Counted from the first letter of the stretch, positions 7,239-14,861 are shown. The stretch: DNA of 15,009 nucleotides from Methanomassiliicoccales archaeon (GCA_028679935.1 JAJRAL010000117.1:1-15009); one strand, 5' to 3'. Made by a program: numbers and translations. The notes: generated by a model not told the origin, from the sequence alone.

Positions 7239-7598
7239 TCAAGGGAGAATGTTGACGGCTTCGCGGGTCTCGAGCACCTTCTTCTTCATTTCCTCGAGGT
7301 ACTCGGGCTTCAGGAACTCCTTCCGCACTGCCTCTTCTATCGCCCCACCGGCGGAGGTGAAGATCCCTTCGCGCACCATCGCCTCTATGACGTACAGGGC
7401 CGCACGGGGCAGCTCTATCGTCACCTTGGCCGCTCTCTCCTCGGACACTTGTGGTCCTTGTGCCCCTTCAATGAATTCGCGGATTGCGATGCGCGTGAGG
7501 TGGGACCTTGATGCGTACTCCGGGTGCTTCTCTATGAAGCCGTCCAGGAGCTCGAGGTCCTCGCTCTCGAGCCTCATCGTTATTCGCTCTCCGTCCAT
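7239..7598 (-). CDS. Tandem ribbon-helix-helix DNA-binding protein, candidate regulator of the FtsZ-like gene
   Basis: This 119-residue protein has two RHH (CopG/Arc/MetJ-type) units. The first spans about residues 4-44 (strand ERITMRLES, then helices through SRSHLTRIAIREFIEG). The second spans about 57-96 (strand AKVTIELPRA, then EAMVREGIFTSAGGAIEEAVRKEFL). A charged helix follows. The ATG at 7598 is preferred because the first RHH strand begins three residues later and GGTGGT lies five bases upstream (7604-7609). An ATG at 7634 in the same frame would add 12 Arg/His-rich residues and could serve a leaderless mRNA. The gene lies 107 bases upstream of the FtsZ-like gene on the same strand with no clear TATA box between them, so co-transcription is likely. 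RHH proteins beside ftsZ recall haloarchaeal CdrS, a regulator of ftsZ2; the link here is inferred. Confidence 0.85.
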   Translation of the reverse strand: MDGERITMRLESEDLELLDGFIEKHPEYASRSHLTRIAIREFIEGAQGPQVSEERAAKVTIELPRAALYVIEAMVREGIFTSAGGAIEEAVRKEFLKPEYLEEMKKKVLETREAVNILP

Positions 7599-7629
7599 TG
7601 ATGACCACCGGTGTCTGTGACGCAGACCT

Positions 7630-7693
7630 GTCATATGAATGTCCTACGTCGATATATAAAAGTATGCCCGTTTGTCACACTTAGTCATACTTC
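7630..7693. promoter_or_regulatory. Candidate operator array of GTC repeats around the RHH promoter
   Basis: Related heptamers occur at 7630 (GTCATAT), 7641 (GTCCTAC), 7674 (GTCACAC) and 7684 (GTCATAC). Start-to-start distances are 11, 33 and 10 bases, close to whole helical turns. The last two form a tandem 10-bp repeat (GTCACACTTA, GTCATACTTC). The array brackets the TATA box of the RHH gene, as expected for autoregulation by an RHH protein. The protein-site link is inferred. Confidence 0.4.
7652..7661 (-). promoter_or_regulatory. TATA box of the RHH/FtsZ-like transcription unit
   Basis: On the minus strand this reads TTTTATATAT, an excellent match to the archaeal TATA consensus. It predicts a transcript start near 7631, about 33 bases before the ATG at 7598. 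It is the strongest TATA box in the window. The other strand reads ATATATAAAA, so some plus-strand activity cannot be excluded. Confidence 0.65.
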
Positions 7694-7705
7694 TCAAATG
7701 CGATA

Positions 7706-7731
7706 ATACTGGCTACATTTTTATCCAGTAT
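7706..7731. repeat. 7-bp inverted repeat flanking a TATA-like element
   Basis: ATACTGG (7706-7712) and CCAGTAT (7725-7731) are perfect inverted copies separated by 12 bases. With a 3-base bulge the pairing extends through GCG/CGC. The spacer contains CATTTTTAT (7716-7724), a plus-strand TATA-like box predicting a start near 7748. The geometry suggests either an operator over a promoter or a small hairpin. Confidence 0.4.
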
Positions 7732-7824
7732 CGCGAATGATTCATGAACGAGCTCGAGTCTCTGATGGAGTCATACGTGCAGCACGGACTGAGGAACTCC
7801 ACACGACCAAAGCGGTTCCTATTG

Positions 7825-7852
7825 AAATCAGAGCAACTCCAAAGTCTGATTT
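7825..7852. repeat. 8-bp perfect inverted repeat
   Basis: AAATCAGA (7825-7832) and TCTGATTT (7845-7852) are exact inverted copies around a 12-base spacer. It lies 25 bases upstream of the probable leuS TATA box. The spacer length matches that of the inverted repeat at 7706-7731, though the arms differ in sequence. Confidence 0.4.
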
Positions 7853-7868
7853 GCCAGAGCATCACGAG

Positions 7869-7885
7869 GCGAAATCCTATTAATT
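7869..7885 (+). promoter_or_regulatory. Probable BRE/TATA of leuS
   Basis: A purine-rich GCGAAATC (7869-7876), BRE-like, directly precedes CTATTAATT (7877-7885). It predicts transcription from about 7907 and an mRNA leader of about 11 bases, just enough for the weak AGGTG ribosome binding sequence at 7908-7912. Confidence 0.45.
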
Positions 7886-7917
7886 GGTCACTATGATAAC
7901 CCGGCCTAGGTGCTCAG

Positions 7918-10797
7918 ATGGATGAAAGCTGGACGCAGATGGAGGCGAGGTGGCAGGAAAAGTGGTCTGCCGAAAGGCTCTCCGAGTCCAACCCGGATGA
8001 CAGACCCAAGTTCATGCTGATCTTCGCCTACCCTGGCGTCACGGGATACCTGCACGTCGGCCACATGCGCGGCTACACGTACGCCGACGCGATCGCGCGC
8101 TATAAGCGCATGACCGGGTTCAACGTTCTGTTCCCCGTTGGCACCCACGCAACTGGCAACGGCGCGATCAGCCTGGCCAAGCGGGTGAGGAGCCTCGACT
8201 CGCCGACGATTGAGTATCTTCTGGCAAACGGCTGTCCTGAGACGAAGCTCGAGGAGCTGCAGGACCCGATCAAGCTGGTGGACTTCTTCAACGATGTGTA
8301 CGTGAACGACTACTGGCGGCGATTCGGATTCCTCGCGGACTGGAGGCGGTTCACAACGACGGTTCGGCCGGAGTATGGTCGCTTCATCCAATGGCAGTTC
8401 AGAAAGCTGATGGAGAAGGGGCTCCTCATCCAGAGGCCCTACTTCGCGCCATCTTGCGTCAACTGCGGCCCCGTGGCGATCGATGCGTCCGAGACAGACC
8501 TCCAGCGCGGCGGCAACGCCGAGCAGCAGGAGTACACGCTTCTCAAGTTCAAGTGCGGCGAGCTGTTCCTAATGGCGGCGACCCTCAGGCCCGAGACCGT
8601 CTATGGTCAGACGAACTTCTGGATCAATCCCGAAGTCGACTACGTGAAGGTCAGGTCGGGCGACGAGACGTGGGTGCTGAGCAGGCCTGCGTTCGAGAAG
8701 CTCGGCTGGCAGAAGGACGGTCTGGAAGATGTCGGCACCATCTCCGGCAGGGAGCTCGTGGGCGCGAAATGCGTCGCCCCGGTCATCCACCGCGAGATCC
8801 TAGTCCTCCCGGCGGAGTTCTGCGACCCCGAGGTCGGGACCGGACTGGTGACAAGCGTGCCCTCCGACGCGCCGGACGACTGGATCGCCCTGAAGAACCT
8901 CCAGGATGACGCTGAGCGGATGGGCAGCTTCGGGCTCAACCCAGAAGAGGTCAGGGCCATCAATCCCATCCCGATAATCGACACGAAGGGCTGGGGGCCG
9001 CTCCCGGCGGTCGAGATCGTCGAGAAGATGGGCATCGAGAGGAGCGGCGACCCGCGTCTGGTGGAGGCGAAGAAGGAGATCTACAAGCAGGGCTTCCACA
9101 CCGGCAGGATGAACGCGAATTGCGGCCGGTTCGCCGGCATGCCGGTCGAGGTCGCGAAGGAGCAGATCAAGGGCATGATGCTCGCATCCGGAGAGGCGGA
9201 CGTGCTCTACGACCTTTCGGAGGAGGTCATTTGCCGCTGCGGAGGCAAGGTCGTCATCCGGAAGGTCCCGGACCAGTGGTTCATCGACTACGCGGACCCC
9301 GAGCTCACCGCGATGAGCAAGGAGCACGCCAAGACGATGAAGATCCTGCCCCAGGAGTACTATCAGAACATCTCCGGCGTCCTAGAGTGGTTCCGCGAGC
9401 GCGCCTGCGTCAGGCAAGGGAACTGGCTCGGCACGAGGTTCCCCTTCGACGACAAGTGGATCATCGAGGCGATATCCGACTCGACGCTCTACCCAGCGTT
9501 CTACCTCATCTCGCATTTCATCAACGACGGTAGGGTGAAGGAGGACCAGCTCACCGAGGCGGTGCTAGATTTCGTCTTCCTGGGCAAGGGGGACGCAGAG
9601 GCGGTGTCGGCCGGCGGGATCCCGCTCGAGACGCTGCAGGCGATGCGCCGCGAGGTCGAATACTGGTATCCCCTCGACCTGAACCTCGGCGGCAAGGAGC
9701 ACATGACCGTTCACTTCCCGGCTTTCCTGATGAACCACGTGGCCATAATGGAGAAGAGGCACTGGCCGAAGGGCATCCTTGTCAACTGGTATGTCGTCGG
9801 CAAGGGCGGCAAGGTCTCGAAGTCGAAAGGAGGAGCACAGCCGATACCCGGGGCCGCGGAGCGCTTCGGCGTAGATTCGATGCGCCTCTACTACGCTCAC
9901 ATCGCCTCGCCTTTCGCCGACGTCGAATGGGAGGAGGAGGCGGTGGAGAACTATCGCTCCCGCCTGGAGAAGATCGCATTCTCGCTGGACGAGCTTGGCG
10001 GACTGGAGTGCAAAGAGGAGCTCACCGACCCGGACCGGTGGCTGCTGTCCAGGACGAACAGCCGTCTCCTCGCCATCGAGAGGTGCATGAGGGACTTTGA
10101 CCTGAGGACCCTGGCGAACGAGGTCTACTTCGAGATGTACAACGACATTCGCTGGTACTCGAGGCGCGGCGGCTGCAATGGCGAGGTGACTCGGACCGCG
10201 ATCGACGCCTGGATAAGGATGATGGCTCCGATCACTCCGCACATCGCCGAGGAGCTTTGGTCATGGTTCGGAGGGCAGGGCCTGATTTCGGCAGCGCAGA
10301 TGACCAAGGTGAGACAGGGAGACGTCGACCGGGAAGCGGAGGAGGCAGAGGCGTTCCTCAGGAACGTCATCGGGGACGTGAACGAGATACTGAAAGTCAC
10401 CGGCATCAAGCCGAATGTGATCCGCATCTATACCACCCCTTCCTGGAAGGCCGAGATCAACCGGATGGCGATATCGATGGCCAAGGAAGGGAAGCTCACC
10501 GTCCCCGCGTTCACGAAGGCGGTGATGTCGGTGGAGGACCTGAGGCGGAGAGGGAAGGAGGCGTCGGACTTCGCTCGGAGGATGGCGGAGGAGCTGCTGA
10601 AGCGCTCGCCCTCCGAGGTCGATCGGCTCGGCGTGAGCCTGGACGAGCTGAGGTACCTGAACGAGGCGGCGAGCTTCCTGTCCTCCGAGCTGAGCTGCGA
10701 CGTCCTCGTGTACAGCGCAGACGACCCGGACGCGCCCGACCCGCACCGGAAGGCAAGGTCCGCGCAACCGAGACGGCCCGCTATCTACGTCGAGTGA
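7918..10797 (+). CDS. leuS: Leucyl-tRNA synthetase (archaeal type)
   Basis: This 959-residue class I synthetase charges tRNA-Leu with leucine. The HIGH motif is HVGH (residues 46-49), in the context YLHVGHMRGYTYADAIARYK. The CP1 editing domain shows TLRPETVYGQTNFW (222-235) and GTGLVTSVPSDAPDDW, characteristic of archaeal/eukaryotic LeuRS. The second active-site motif reads KVSKS (632-636) instead of the usual KMSKS. Cysteine pairs CVNC (180-183) and CRC (439-441) sit where a CP1 zinc site might be. An Arg/Trp-rich anticodon-binding helical region follows, and the protein ends PAIYVE, as archaeal LeuRS commonly do. Full length, no disruption. The ATG at 7918 follows AGGTG at 7908-7912 and is preceded by a TATA-like box. 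It stands alone, with intergenic space on both sides. Confidence 0.96.
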   Translation: MDESWTQMEARWQEKWSAERLSESNPDDRPKFMLIFAYPGVTGYLHVGHMRGYTYADAIARYKRMTGFNVLFPVGTHATGNGAISLAKRVRSLDSPTIEYLLANGCPETKLEELQDPIKLVDFFNDVYVNDYWRRFGFLADWRRFTTTVRPEYGRFIQWQFRKLMEKGLLIQRPYFAPSCVNCGPVAIDASETDLQRGGNAEQQEYTLLKFKCGELFLMAATLRPETVYGQTNFWINPEVDYVKVRSGDETWVLSRPAFEKLGWQKDGLEDVGTISGRELVGAKCVAPVIHREILVLPAEFCDPEVGTGLVTSVPSDAPDDWIALKNLQDDAERMGSFGLNPEEVRAINPIPIIDTKGWGPLPAVEIVEKMGIERSGDPRLVEAKKEIYKQGFHTGRMNANCGRFAGMPVEVAKEQIKGMMLASGEADVLYDLSEEVICRCGGKVVIRKVPDQWFIDYADPELTAMSKEHAKTMKILPQEYYQNISGVLEWFRERACVRQGNWLGTRFPFDDKWIIEAISDSTLYPAFYLISHFINDGRVKEDQLTEAVLDFVFLGKGDAEAVSAGGIPLETLQAMRREVEYWYPLDLNLGGKEHMTVHFPAFLMNHVAIMEKRHWPKGILVNWYVVGKGGKVSKSKGGAQPIPGAAERFGVDSMRLYYAHIASPFADVEWEEEAVENYRSRLEKIAFSLDELGGLECKEELTDPDRWLLSRTNSRLLAIERCMRDFDLRTLANEVYFEMYNDIRWYSRRGGCNGEVTRTAIDAWIRMMAPITPHIAEELWSWFGGQGLISAAQMTKVRQGDVDREAEEAEAFLRNVIGDVNEILKVTGIKPNVIRIYTTPSWKAEINRMAISMAKEGKLTVPAFTKAVMSVEDLRRRGKEASDFARRMAEELLKRSPSEVDRLGVSLDELRYLNEAASFLSSELSCDVLVYSADDPDAPDPHRKARSAQPRRPAIYVE

Positions 10798-10813
10798 AAA
10801 CGCTTTCGAGGGC

Positions 10814-10827
10814 CAAACCTTTTAATT
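10814..10827 (+). promoter_or_regulatory. BRE/TATA of the MMPL-type gene
   Basis: CCAAAC followed by the TATA-like TTTTAATT (10820-10827) predicts a start near 10850. A CCTCC/GGAGG inverted repeat (10844-10848 and 10857-10861) lies at the expected 5' end. This shows that the membrane protein gene has its own promoter rather than depending on leuS. Confidence 0.5.
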
Positions 10828-10884
10828 GCCATTTATCTGATATCCTCCGACCCGCTGGAGGCCCAGTAAACGGGACTCAACCGG

Positions 10885-13800
10885 ATGGGTCCTACGACGC
10901 GTCGTGTGGGGAGCGGGACTGGCTTGGTGTTCAAAGGGATCGCAGACAGGGTCGTCAAGCATTACAAAGCGATAATCGCCATCTGGATAATCCTGCTCCT
11001 GCCCGCGGTCTATTTCGCACCGCAGGCGTTCGGAGCGGTCCAGTACGAGGAGACATCGATGGCCCCGGCCGACCTGCCATCGTCCGAAGCCCAGGCGTTC
11101 ATTAACCAGAACTTCCCGTCCGGCGGGGAGTCGGCATCGACCATCATAGTCATCACCAGCCCCAACGTCCTGGACAATGCCACCAAGAACGTCGTTCTCG
11201 ACCTGGTCAACAACATCAACTCGACAATCAAGGCCAGGCTCAACACCAGCGTCAAGGTCGATTCCGTCTACAACGAGACGATCATCATCACCGCGCAGCT
11301 CCTGAAGAGCATCAATCTGGGCTATCACCTCGCCTGGAACACGACGAACCTGAGCGCATTCATGATGTTCGAGCTGCCCAGGGGATACCAGCAACTATTC
11401 AACCAGACAAACCAGACGTCCTTCCTGCTCTACGGGATCCCGAGCATCCATCTGAATATCTGGAAGAACGTCAATGCCAGCGTGCCGCCGGGAACGCCAG
11501 TCCCGGTGATAGACTCGATGGCATACAACAGTACTGCCGCGACCCTCGGGCCGATATTTGCCCAGATGAGTCCTAGCCAGAGGGTGATCGCCGAGACTTG
11601 GTTCAACAATTACACGAACGCGTGGAACGCGTCGATCGCGATAGTCGATCCGGACCAGAGGGCGACAACGGCCCTTCCAGTTGCTTTCAACGGCTTCATC
11701 CATATGCCCTTCTTCGACGACGCCACGAGGATGTTCTTCCAGATGGTATTCCTGAACTTCAACTTCTCAACATATTCCAACTATCACGCCATAAACGCAT
11801 TCGATCAGGCGATCTTCGATGGCATGATCGACTCGATGCTGCCTCCGGACGTGACGCCCGATGAGAAGGCGATGGTCCATCTCTACTTCGACTTGTTCTA
11901 CGCGAACTGGAATGCCACCGCCGCGGCACCAAATGAGGCCGGGTTCCGCCAGATGGTCGGGACGACGGTCGGACAGTTCGCTGTCGCTGTCGGCGGGACC
12001 GAAGGTCAACTGGTGCTGGCCATTTACAACACCCTCGGTTGGGACCACTACAATGACCCCATCGCCATCACGCAGTTCGTTGTCGGCATGATCGCCTCTC
12101 AAAGCGGGGTGCAGCCATGGCTCGTGGCCGAGGTCGGCTCCTATCCCGCGGACACGCCGCTATCGTTTTGGACATCGATGTCCCTGACCCTGGTCGAGGA
12201 CTACTCGCTCAGCGACTTCCCCGTGCCGGTGATCGGGGCGATGGTCAGCGGCTTCGTCAACACCCCCGGCAACACCACGATGCTGATCCCCCTGACCTAC
12301 AAGGTCTCATCCATGGGAACGAAGGGTGTGCCAATCATCCGCGACCTAGTCCGAGAGGCAATCGGGAGCAACGCTGAGATCAAGGCGTACGTGACCGGCA
12401 ACGACCCGATAAGCGTCGATCTCGAGGCCTCCACGAGCGCCGATATCGGCGCAATAGATCCGATAACCATCATCCTTGTGCTCGTCCTCATCGGCCTGTT
12501 CTTCGGCTCCTTCGTTGCCTCCTCGGTGCCCCCGATGGTCATCGGCGTGGCGCTGGGCATGAGCTACGCGTTCATCTTCTTCCTCACGTTCTTGATGTCC
12601 GTCCACTACAGCGTCCTGATGCTGCTCATCACCTCGATGATGGGGGCGGGCTGCGACTATTGCATATTCCTCCTCTCGCGCTATCGGGAGGAGAGGCGCA
12701 GGGGCCTGGACAAAGAGCAGGCGGTGCGGCAGGCGGTCACCTGGGCCGGCGAGTCGATCGCGACCTCGGGCCTGACCGTGATCATCGGGTTCGGAGTCCT
12801 GTCCCTTGCCCAATTCTCGATGTTGCAGTCGATGGGCATCGGACTCGCGTTCGGCATTACCATCGCGCTCATCGCAGCGTTGACCCTCCTGCCCTCGGTG
12901 CTCATGCTGCTCGGGGACAGGATCTTCTGGCCATCGAAGATGAAGCCCAAGGAGAAGAAGACGCGCAAAGACGGCAGCATCAAGGACGGCTACTTCGTCA
13001 AGGCCGCCAAGACCTCGATCAAGCACGCCAAGCTCATCGTCGTGATTGCTATCCTGGTCTCGATCCCGACGACCTATCTCTACTTCAGCCTCGAGACCTC
13101 CTACGACTTCGTCGCTGCCATGCCCGACACCGAGAGCAAGCAGGGCCTCGACATACTGGGAGCCGGGTTCGGCGCGGGCACGATCACTCCGACCCAGATG
13201 GGACTGAGCATGACCTACTCGGTCATCGACTCATCTGGCAACTTCTCCTATCCCGAGATGTTATCGATCAACAATCTGACCCAGGAGGTCGGCAACCTCT
13301 CGAACGTGCAGACGGTGACCAGCCCGACCAGGCCGATGGGCGATCCTACATTCCAGTGGTGGAACCTGTCCGTCTACCCGTTGCAGCAGCAGGTTGAGTA
13401 CAAGGCGTTGATGAAGAGCATGATCTCCAGCAACGGCCACGCCGTCCTCGTTACCGTCGTCTTCAAGGCCGAGCCGTTCGCCAAGGAGTCCATCGACTCG
13501 ATCAATCAGCTCAGGACCATGTCCGCCGGGATCGATGCGCAGGACCCGCGCATTTCCGCCATCTACGTCGCCGGCGCGACCGCCTCGATGTATGACATAT
13601 CGAACCTTGTCCAGTCAGACTTCGGGACCATCGAGATCGTGCTGATAATTGGCATTTATATCGTGCTGATGGTCGTCCTCGGTTCGATGATCAACCCGTT
13701 GCGCTCGATAATCACCATCCTCTTGAGCGTGTCCTGGACCTTAGCCCTGACCATGGTGCTGTTCCAGTATCTGCAAGGGGTCGCGGTCCTCTGGATCGTG

Positions 13801-14208
13801 CCGATGGTGCTGCTCGTGATGTGCCTGGGCATCGGCATGGATTACGACATCTTCATCACGACCCGCATCCGGGAGGAGGCCTTGAAGGGGCGCAACACCG
13901 AGGACTCGATCATCCACGCGATGGAGCACACCGGTGGGATAATCACCGCTTGCGGCGTGATAATGGCGGGGGCGTTCGGCACCCTCATGCTCTCAGGTGG
14001 CTCCTTGCTGCGCGAGTTCGGTTTCGCCCTGATGTTCGCCATTCTGATCGATGCGACGGTGGTGAGGATCTATCTCGTGCCCGCCATCATCTCACTGCTA
14101 GGCAAGTGGAATTGGTGGGCGCCCGGCAGGCTGCAGAGGGTGGGCCGCGAGGAGAAAATGGCGGCGAAGCAGAAGGCGAAGGAAGCGAAAGAGCAGAAGA
14201 GGGAGTGA
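10885..14208 (+). CDS. Large RND-superfamily (MMPL-type) membrane transporter
   Basis: This 1107-residue protein has the RND/MMPL layout. TM1 is at about 29-46. A very large external loop (about 47-523) is followed by a block of helices to about 685. A cytoplasmic linker precedes TM7 (about 715-735), then comes a second loop (about 736-912) and a second helix block to about 1077, ending in a Lys/Glu-rich tail. The conserved Asp-Tyr motifs are present in both halves: GCDYCIFLLSRYREE (589-603) and GMDYDIFITTRIREE (984-998). Such proteins usually export lipids or hydrophobic compounds using the ion gradient; the substrate here is unknown. The external loops carry 19 N-x-S/T sequons, 15 in the first, suggesting heavy N-glycosylation. 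The ATG at 10885 lacks a good ribosome binding site. In-frame TTG (10924) or GTG (10927) after GGGGAG (10908-10913) are alternatives that keep TM1. Confidence 0.88.
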   Translation: MGPTTRRVGSGTGLVFKGIADRVVKHYKAIIAIWIILLLPAVYFAPQAFGAVQYEETSMAPADLPSSEAQAFINQNFPSGGESASTIIVITSPNVLDNATKNVVLDLVNNINSTIKARLNTSVKVDSVYNETIIITAQLLKSINLGYHLAWNTTNLSAFMMFELPRGYQQLFNQTNQTSFLLYGIPSIHLNIWKNVNASVPPGTPVPVIDSMAYNSTAATLGPIFAQMSPSQRVIAETWFNNYTNAWNASIAIVDPDQRATTALPVAFNGFIHMPFFDDATRMFFQMVFLNFNFSTYSNYHAINAFDQAIFDGMIDSMLPPDVTPDEKAMVHLYFDLFYANWNATAAAPNEAGFRQMVGTTVGQFAVAVGGTEGQLVLAIYNTLGWDHYNDPIAITQFVVGMIASQSGVQPWLVAEVGSYPADTPLSFWTSMSLTLVEDYSLSDFPVPVIGAMVSGFVNTPGNTTMLIPLTYKVSSMGTKGVPIIRDLVREAIGSNAEIKAYVTGNDPISVDLEASTSADIGAIDPITIILVLVLIGLFFGSFVASSVPPMVIGVALGMSYAFIFFLTFLMSVHYSVLMLLITSMMGAGCDYCIFLLSRYREERRRGLDKEQAVRQAVTWAGESIATSGLTVIIGFGVLSLAQFSMLQSMGIGLAFGITIALIAALTLLPSVLMLLGDRIFWPSKMKPKEKKTRKDGSIKDGYFVKAAKTSIKHAKLIVVIAILVSIPTTYLYFSLETSYDFVAAMPDTESKQGLDILGAGFGAGTITPTQMGLSMTYSVIDSSGNFSYPEMLSINNLTQEVGNLSNVQTVTSPTRPMGDPTFQWWNLSVYPLQQQVEYKALMKSMISSNGHAVLVTVVFKAEPFAKESIDSINQLRTMSAGIDAQDPRISAIYVAGATASMYDISNLVQSDFGTIEIVLIIGIYIVLMVVLGSMINPLRSIITILLSVSWTLALTMVLFQYLQGVAVLWIVPMVLLVMCLGIGMDYDIFITTRIREEALKGRNTEDSIIHAMEHTGGIITACGVIMAGAFGTLMLSGGSLLREFGFALMFAILIDATVVRIYLVPAIISLLGKWNWWAPGRLQRVGREEKMAAKQKAKEAKEQKRE

Positions 14209-14221
14209 GCCTCGCTAGCCT

Positions 14222-14764
14222 TCATTCCCATCTCGTGTAGAGGTCGTTCTGGATCCGAAGCTGGTCCAGCACCTTCCCGACCACGAAGTCGACCATGTCG
14301 TCGACCGACTTCGGGCGCGGATAGAACGCGGGGGACGCGGGCAGGATCGTGACCCCGAGCCTCGCGAGCTTGAGCTCGTTCTCGAGCATAATCGCGCTGA
14401 GCGGCGTTTCCCTCGGAACGAGTATCAGCTTGCGTCCTTCTTTGAGCGCCACCGCCGCCGTCCTCGTGATCAAGGTGTCGGCGATGCCGCAGGCGATCTT
14501 CGCAACCGTGCTCTCGGAGCAGGGACAGACAATCATCGCATCGAAGAGGTTCGAACCTGACGCTGTCGGTGAGAAGAGGTCCGAGTCCTGGTACGTCTCG
14601 TCGGCCAGCGCCCTGACCGCGTTCGCATCGATGCCCGCCTCGAGTTCGAGGATCTTCTCCGCCGTGGGCGAGATAATCAGGACCTTTTCGGGGGGCAGCG
14701 CCTTCAGGAGGCGCACCCCGTAGACCACGCCAGACGAGCCCGAGATGCCGACTATCGTCCTCAC
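14222..14764 (-). CDS. ubiX: UbiX-family flavin prenyltransferase
   Basis: The 180-residue protein synthesises prenylated FMN, the cofactor of UbiD-type decarboxylases, by attaching a dimethylallyl group to FMN. The N-terminus RTIVGISGSSGVVYGVRLL is the FMN-binding start of the family. CPCSESTVAKIACGIADTLI, the LVPRETPLSAIMLENELKLA block and PAFYPRPKSVDDMVDFVV are the signature C-terminal motifs, ending DLYTRWE as in typical UbiX. The frame is open upstream to 14896, but the added 44 residues are low-complexity and unlike the family. The GTG at 14764 gives the family length, and a TATA box 27 bases upstream indicates a leaderless mRNA. No ubiD lies in the window. It converges on the MMPL-type gene with a 13-base gap. 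Confidence 0.93.
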   Translation of the reverse strand: MRTIVGISGSSGVVYGVRLLKALPPEKVLIISPTAEKILELEAGIDANAVRALADETYQDSDLFSPTASGSNLFDAMIVCPCSESTVAKIACGIADTLITRTAAVALKEGRKLILVPRETPLSAIMLENELKLARLGVTILPASPAFYPRPKSVDDMVDFVVGKVLDQLRIQNDLYTRWE

Positions 14765-14787
14765 GCTACCTGAGATTCTGCCGGTGG

Positions 14788-14795
14788 TATTTAAT
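14788..14795 (-). promoter_or_regulatory. TATA box of ubiX
   Basis: On the minus strand this reads ATTAAATA, centred 27-28 bases upstream of the GTG at 14764. The spacing puts the transcript start at the start codon, implying a leaderless mRNA and supporting the short UbiX rather than the N-terminally extended frame. Confidence 0.6.
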
Positions 14796-14841
14796 CCCGC
14801 CCCGCGTTCGCCCTTTCTGCGCCCGGGAATCGAACGTAGGT

Positions 14842-14861
14842 CGGACGGGTCCTTCCGTCCG
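14842..14861. repeat. GC-rich 7-bp inverted repeat between ubiX and rps19e
   Basis: CGGACGG (14842-14848) and CCGTCCG (14855-14861) form a perfect stem with a 6-base loop. It lies upstream of both divergent promoters, outside either predicted transcript. It could be a protein-binding palindrome or a chance feature of a GC-rich stretch. Confidence 0.35.

Larger units (their letters stand above)
7744..7896 (+). other. Doubtful 50-codon ORF or leader region upstream of leuS
   Basis: An ATG at 7744 opens a 50-codon frame ending in TGA at 7896, 21 bases before leuS. The product starts MNELESLMESYVQHGLRNS and contains eight leucines. No family is recognised. Third codon positions are only about half G/C, far below the neighbouring genes. 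There is no ribosome binding site, the ATG falls slightly ahead of the start predicted from the TATA-like box at 7717-7724, and the probable leuS promoter lies inside its 3' end. An 8-bp inverted repeat (7825-7852) also lies in it. It may be a short transcript, a decayed gene fragment or chance. Confidence 0.2.

Noticed and set aside
14821..14836. tRNA T-loop-like sequence on the minus strand (GTTCGATTCCCGGGC)
   Set aside because: The flanking bases do not form a T stem, no plausible anticodon loop or acceptor pairing could be built from the surrounding sequence, and the stretch lies in the ubiX/rps19e spacer. Probably chance, though a tRNA scan would settle it.
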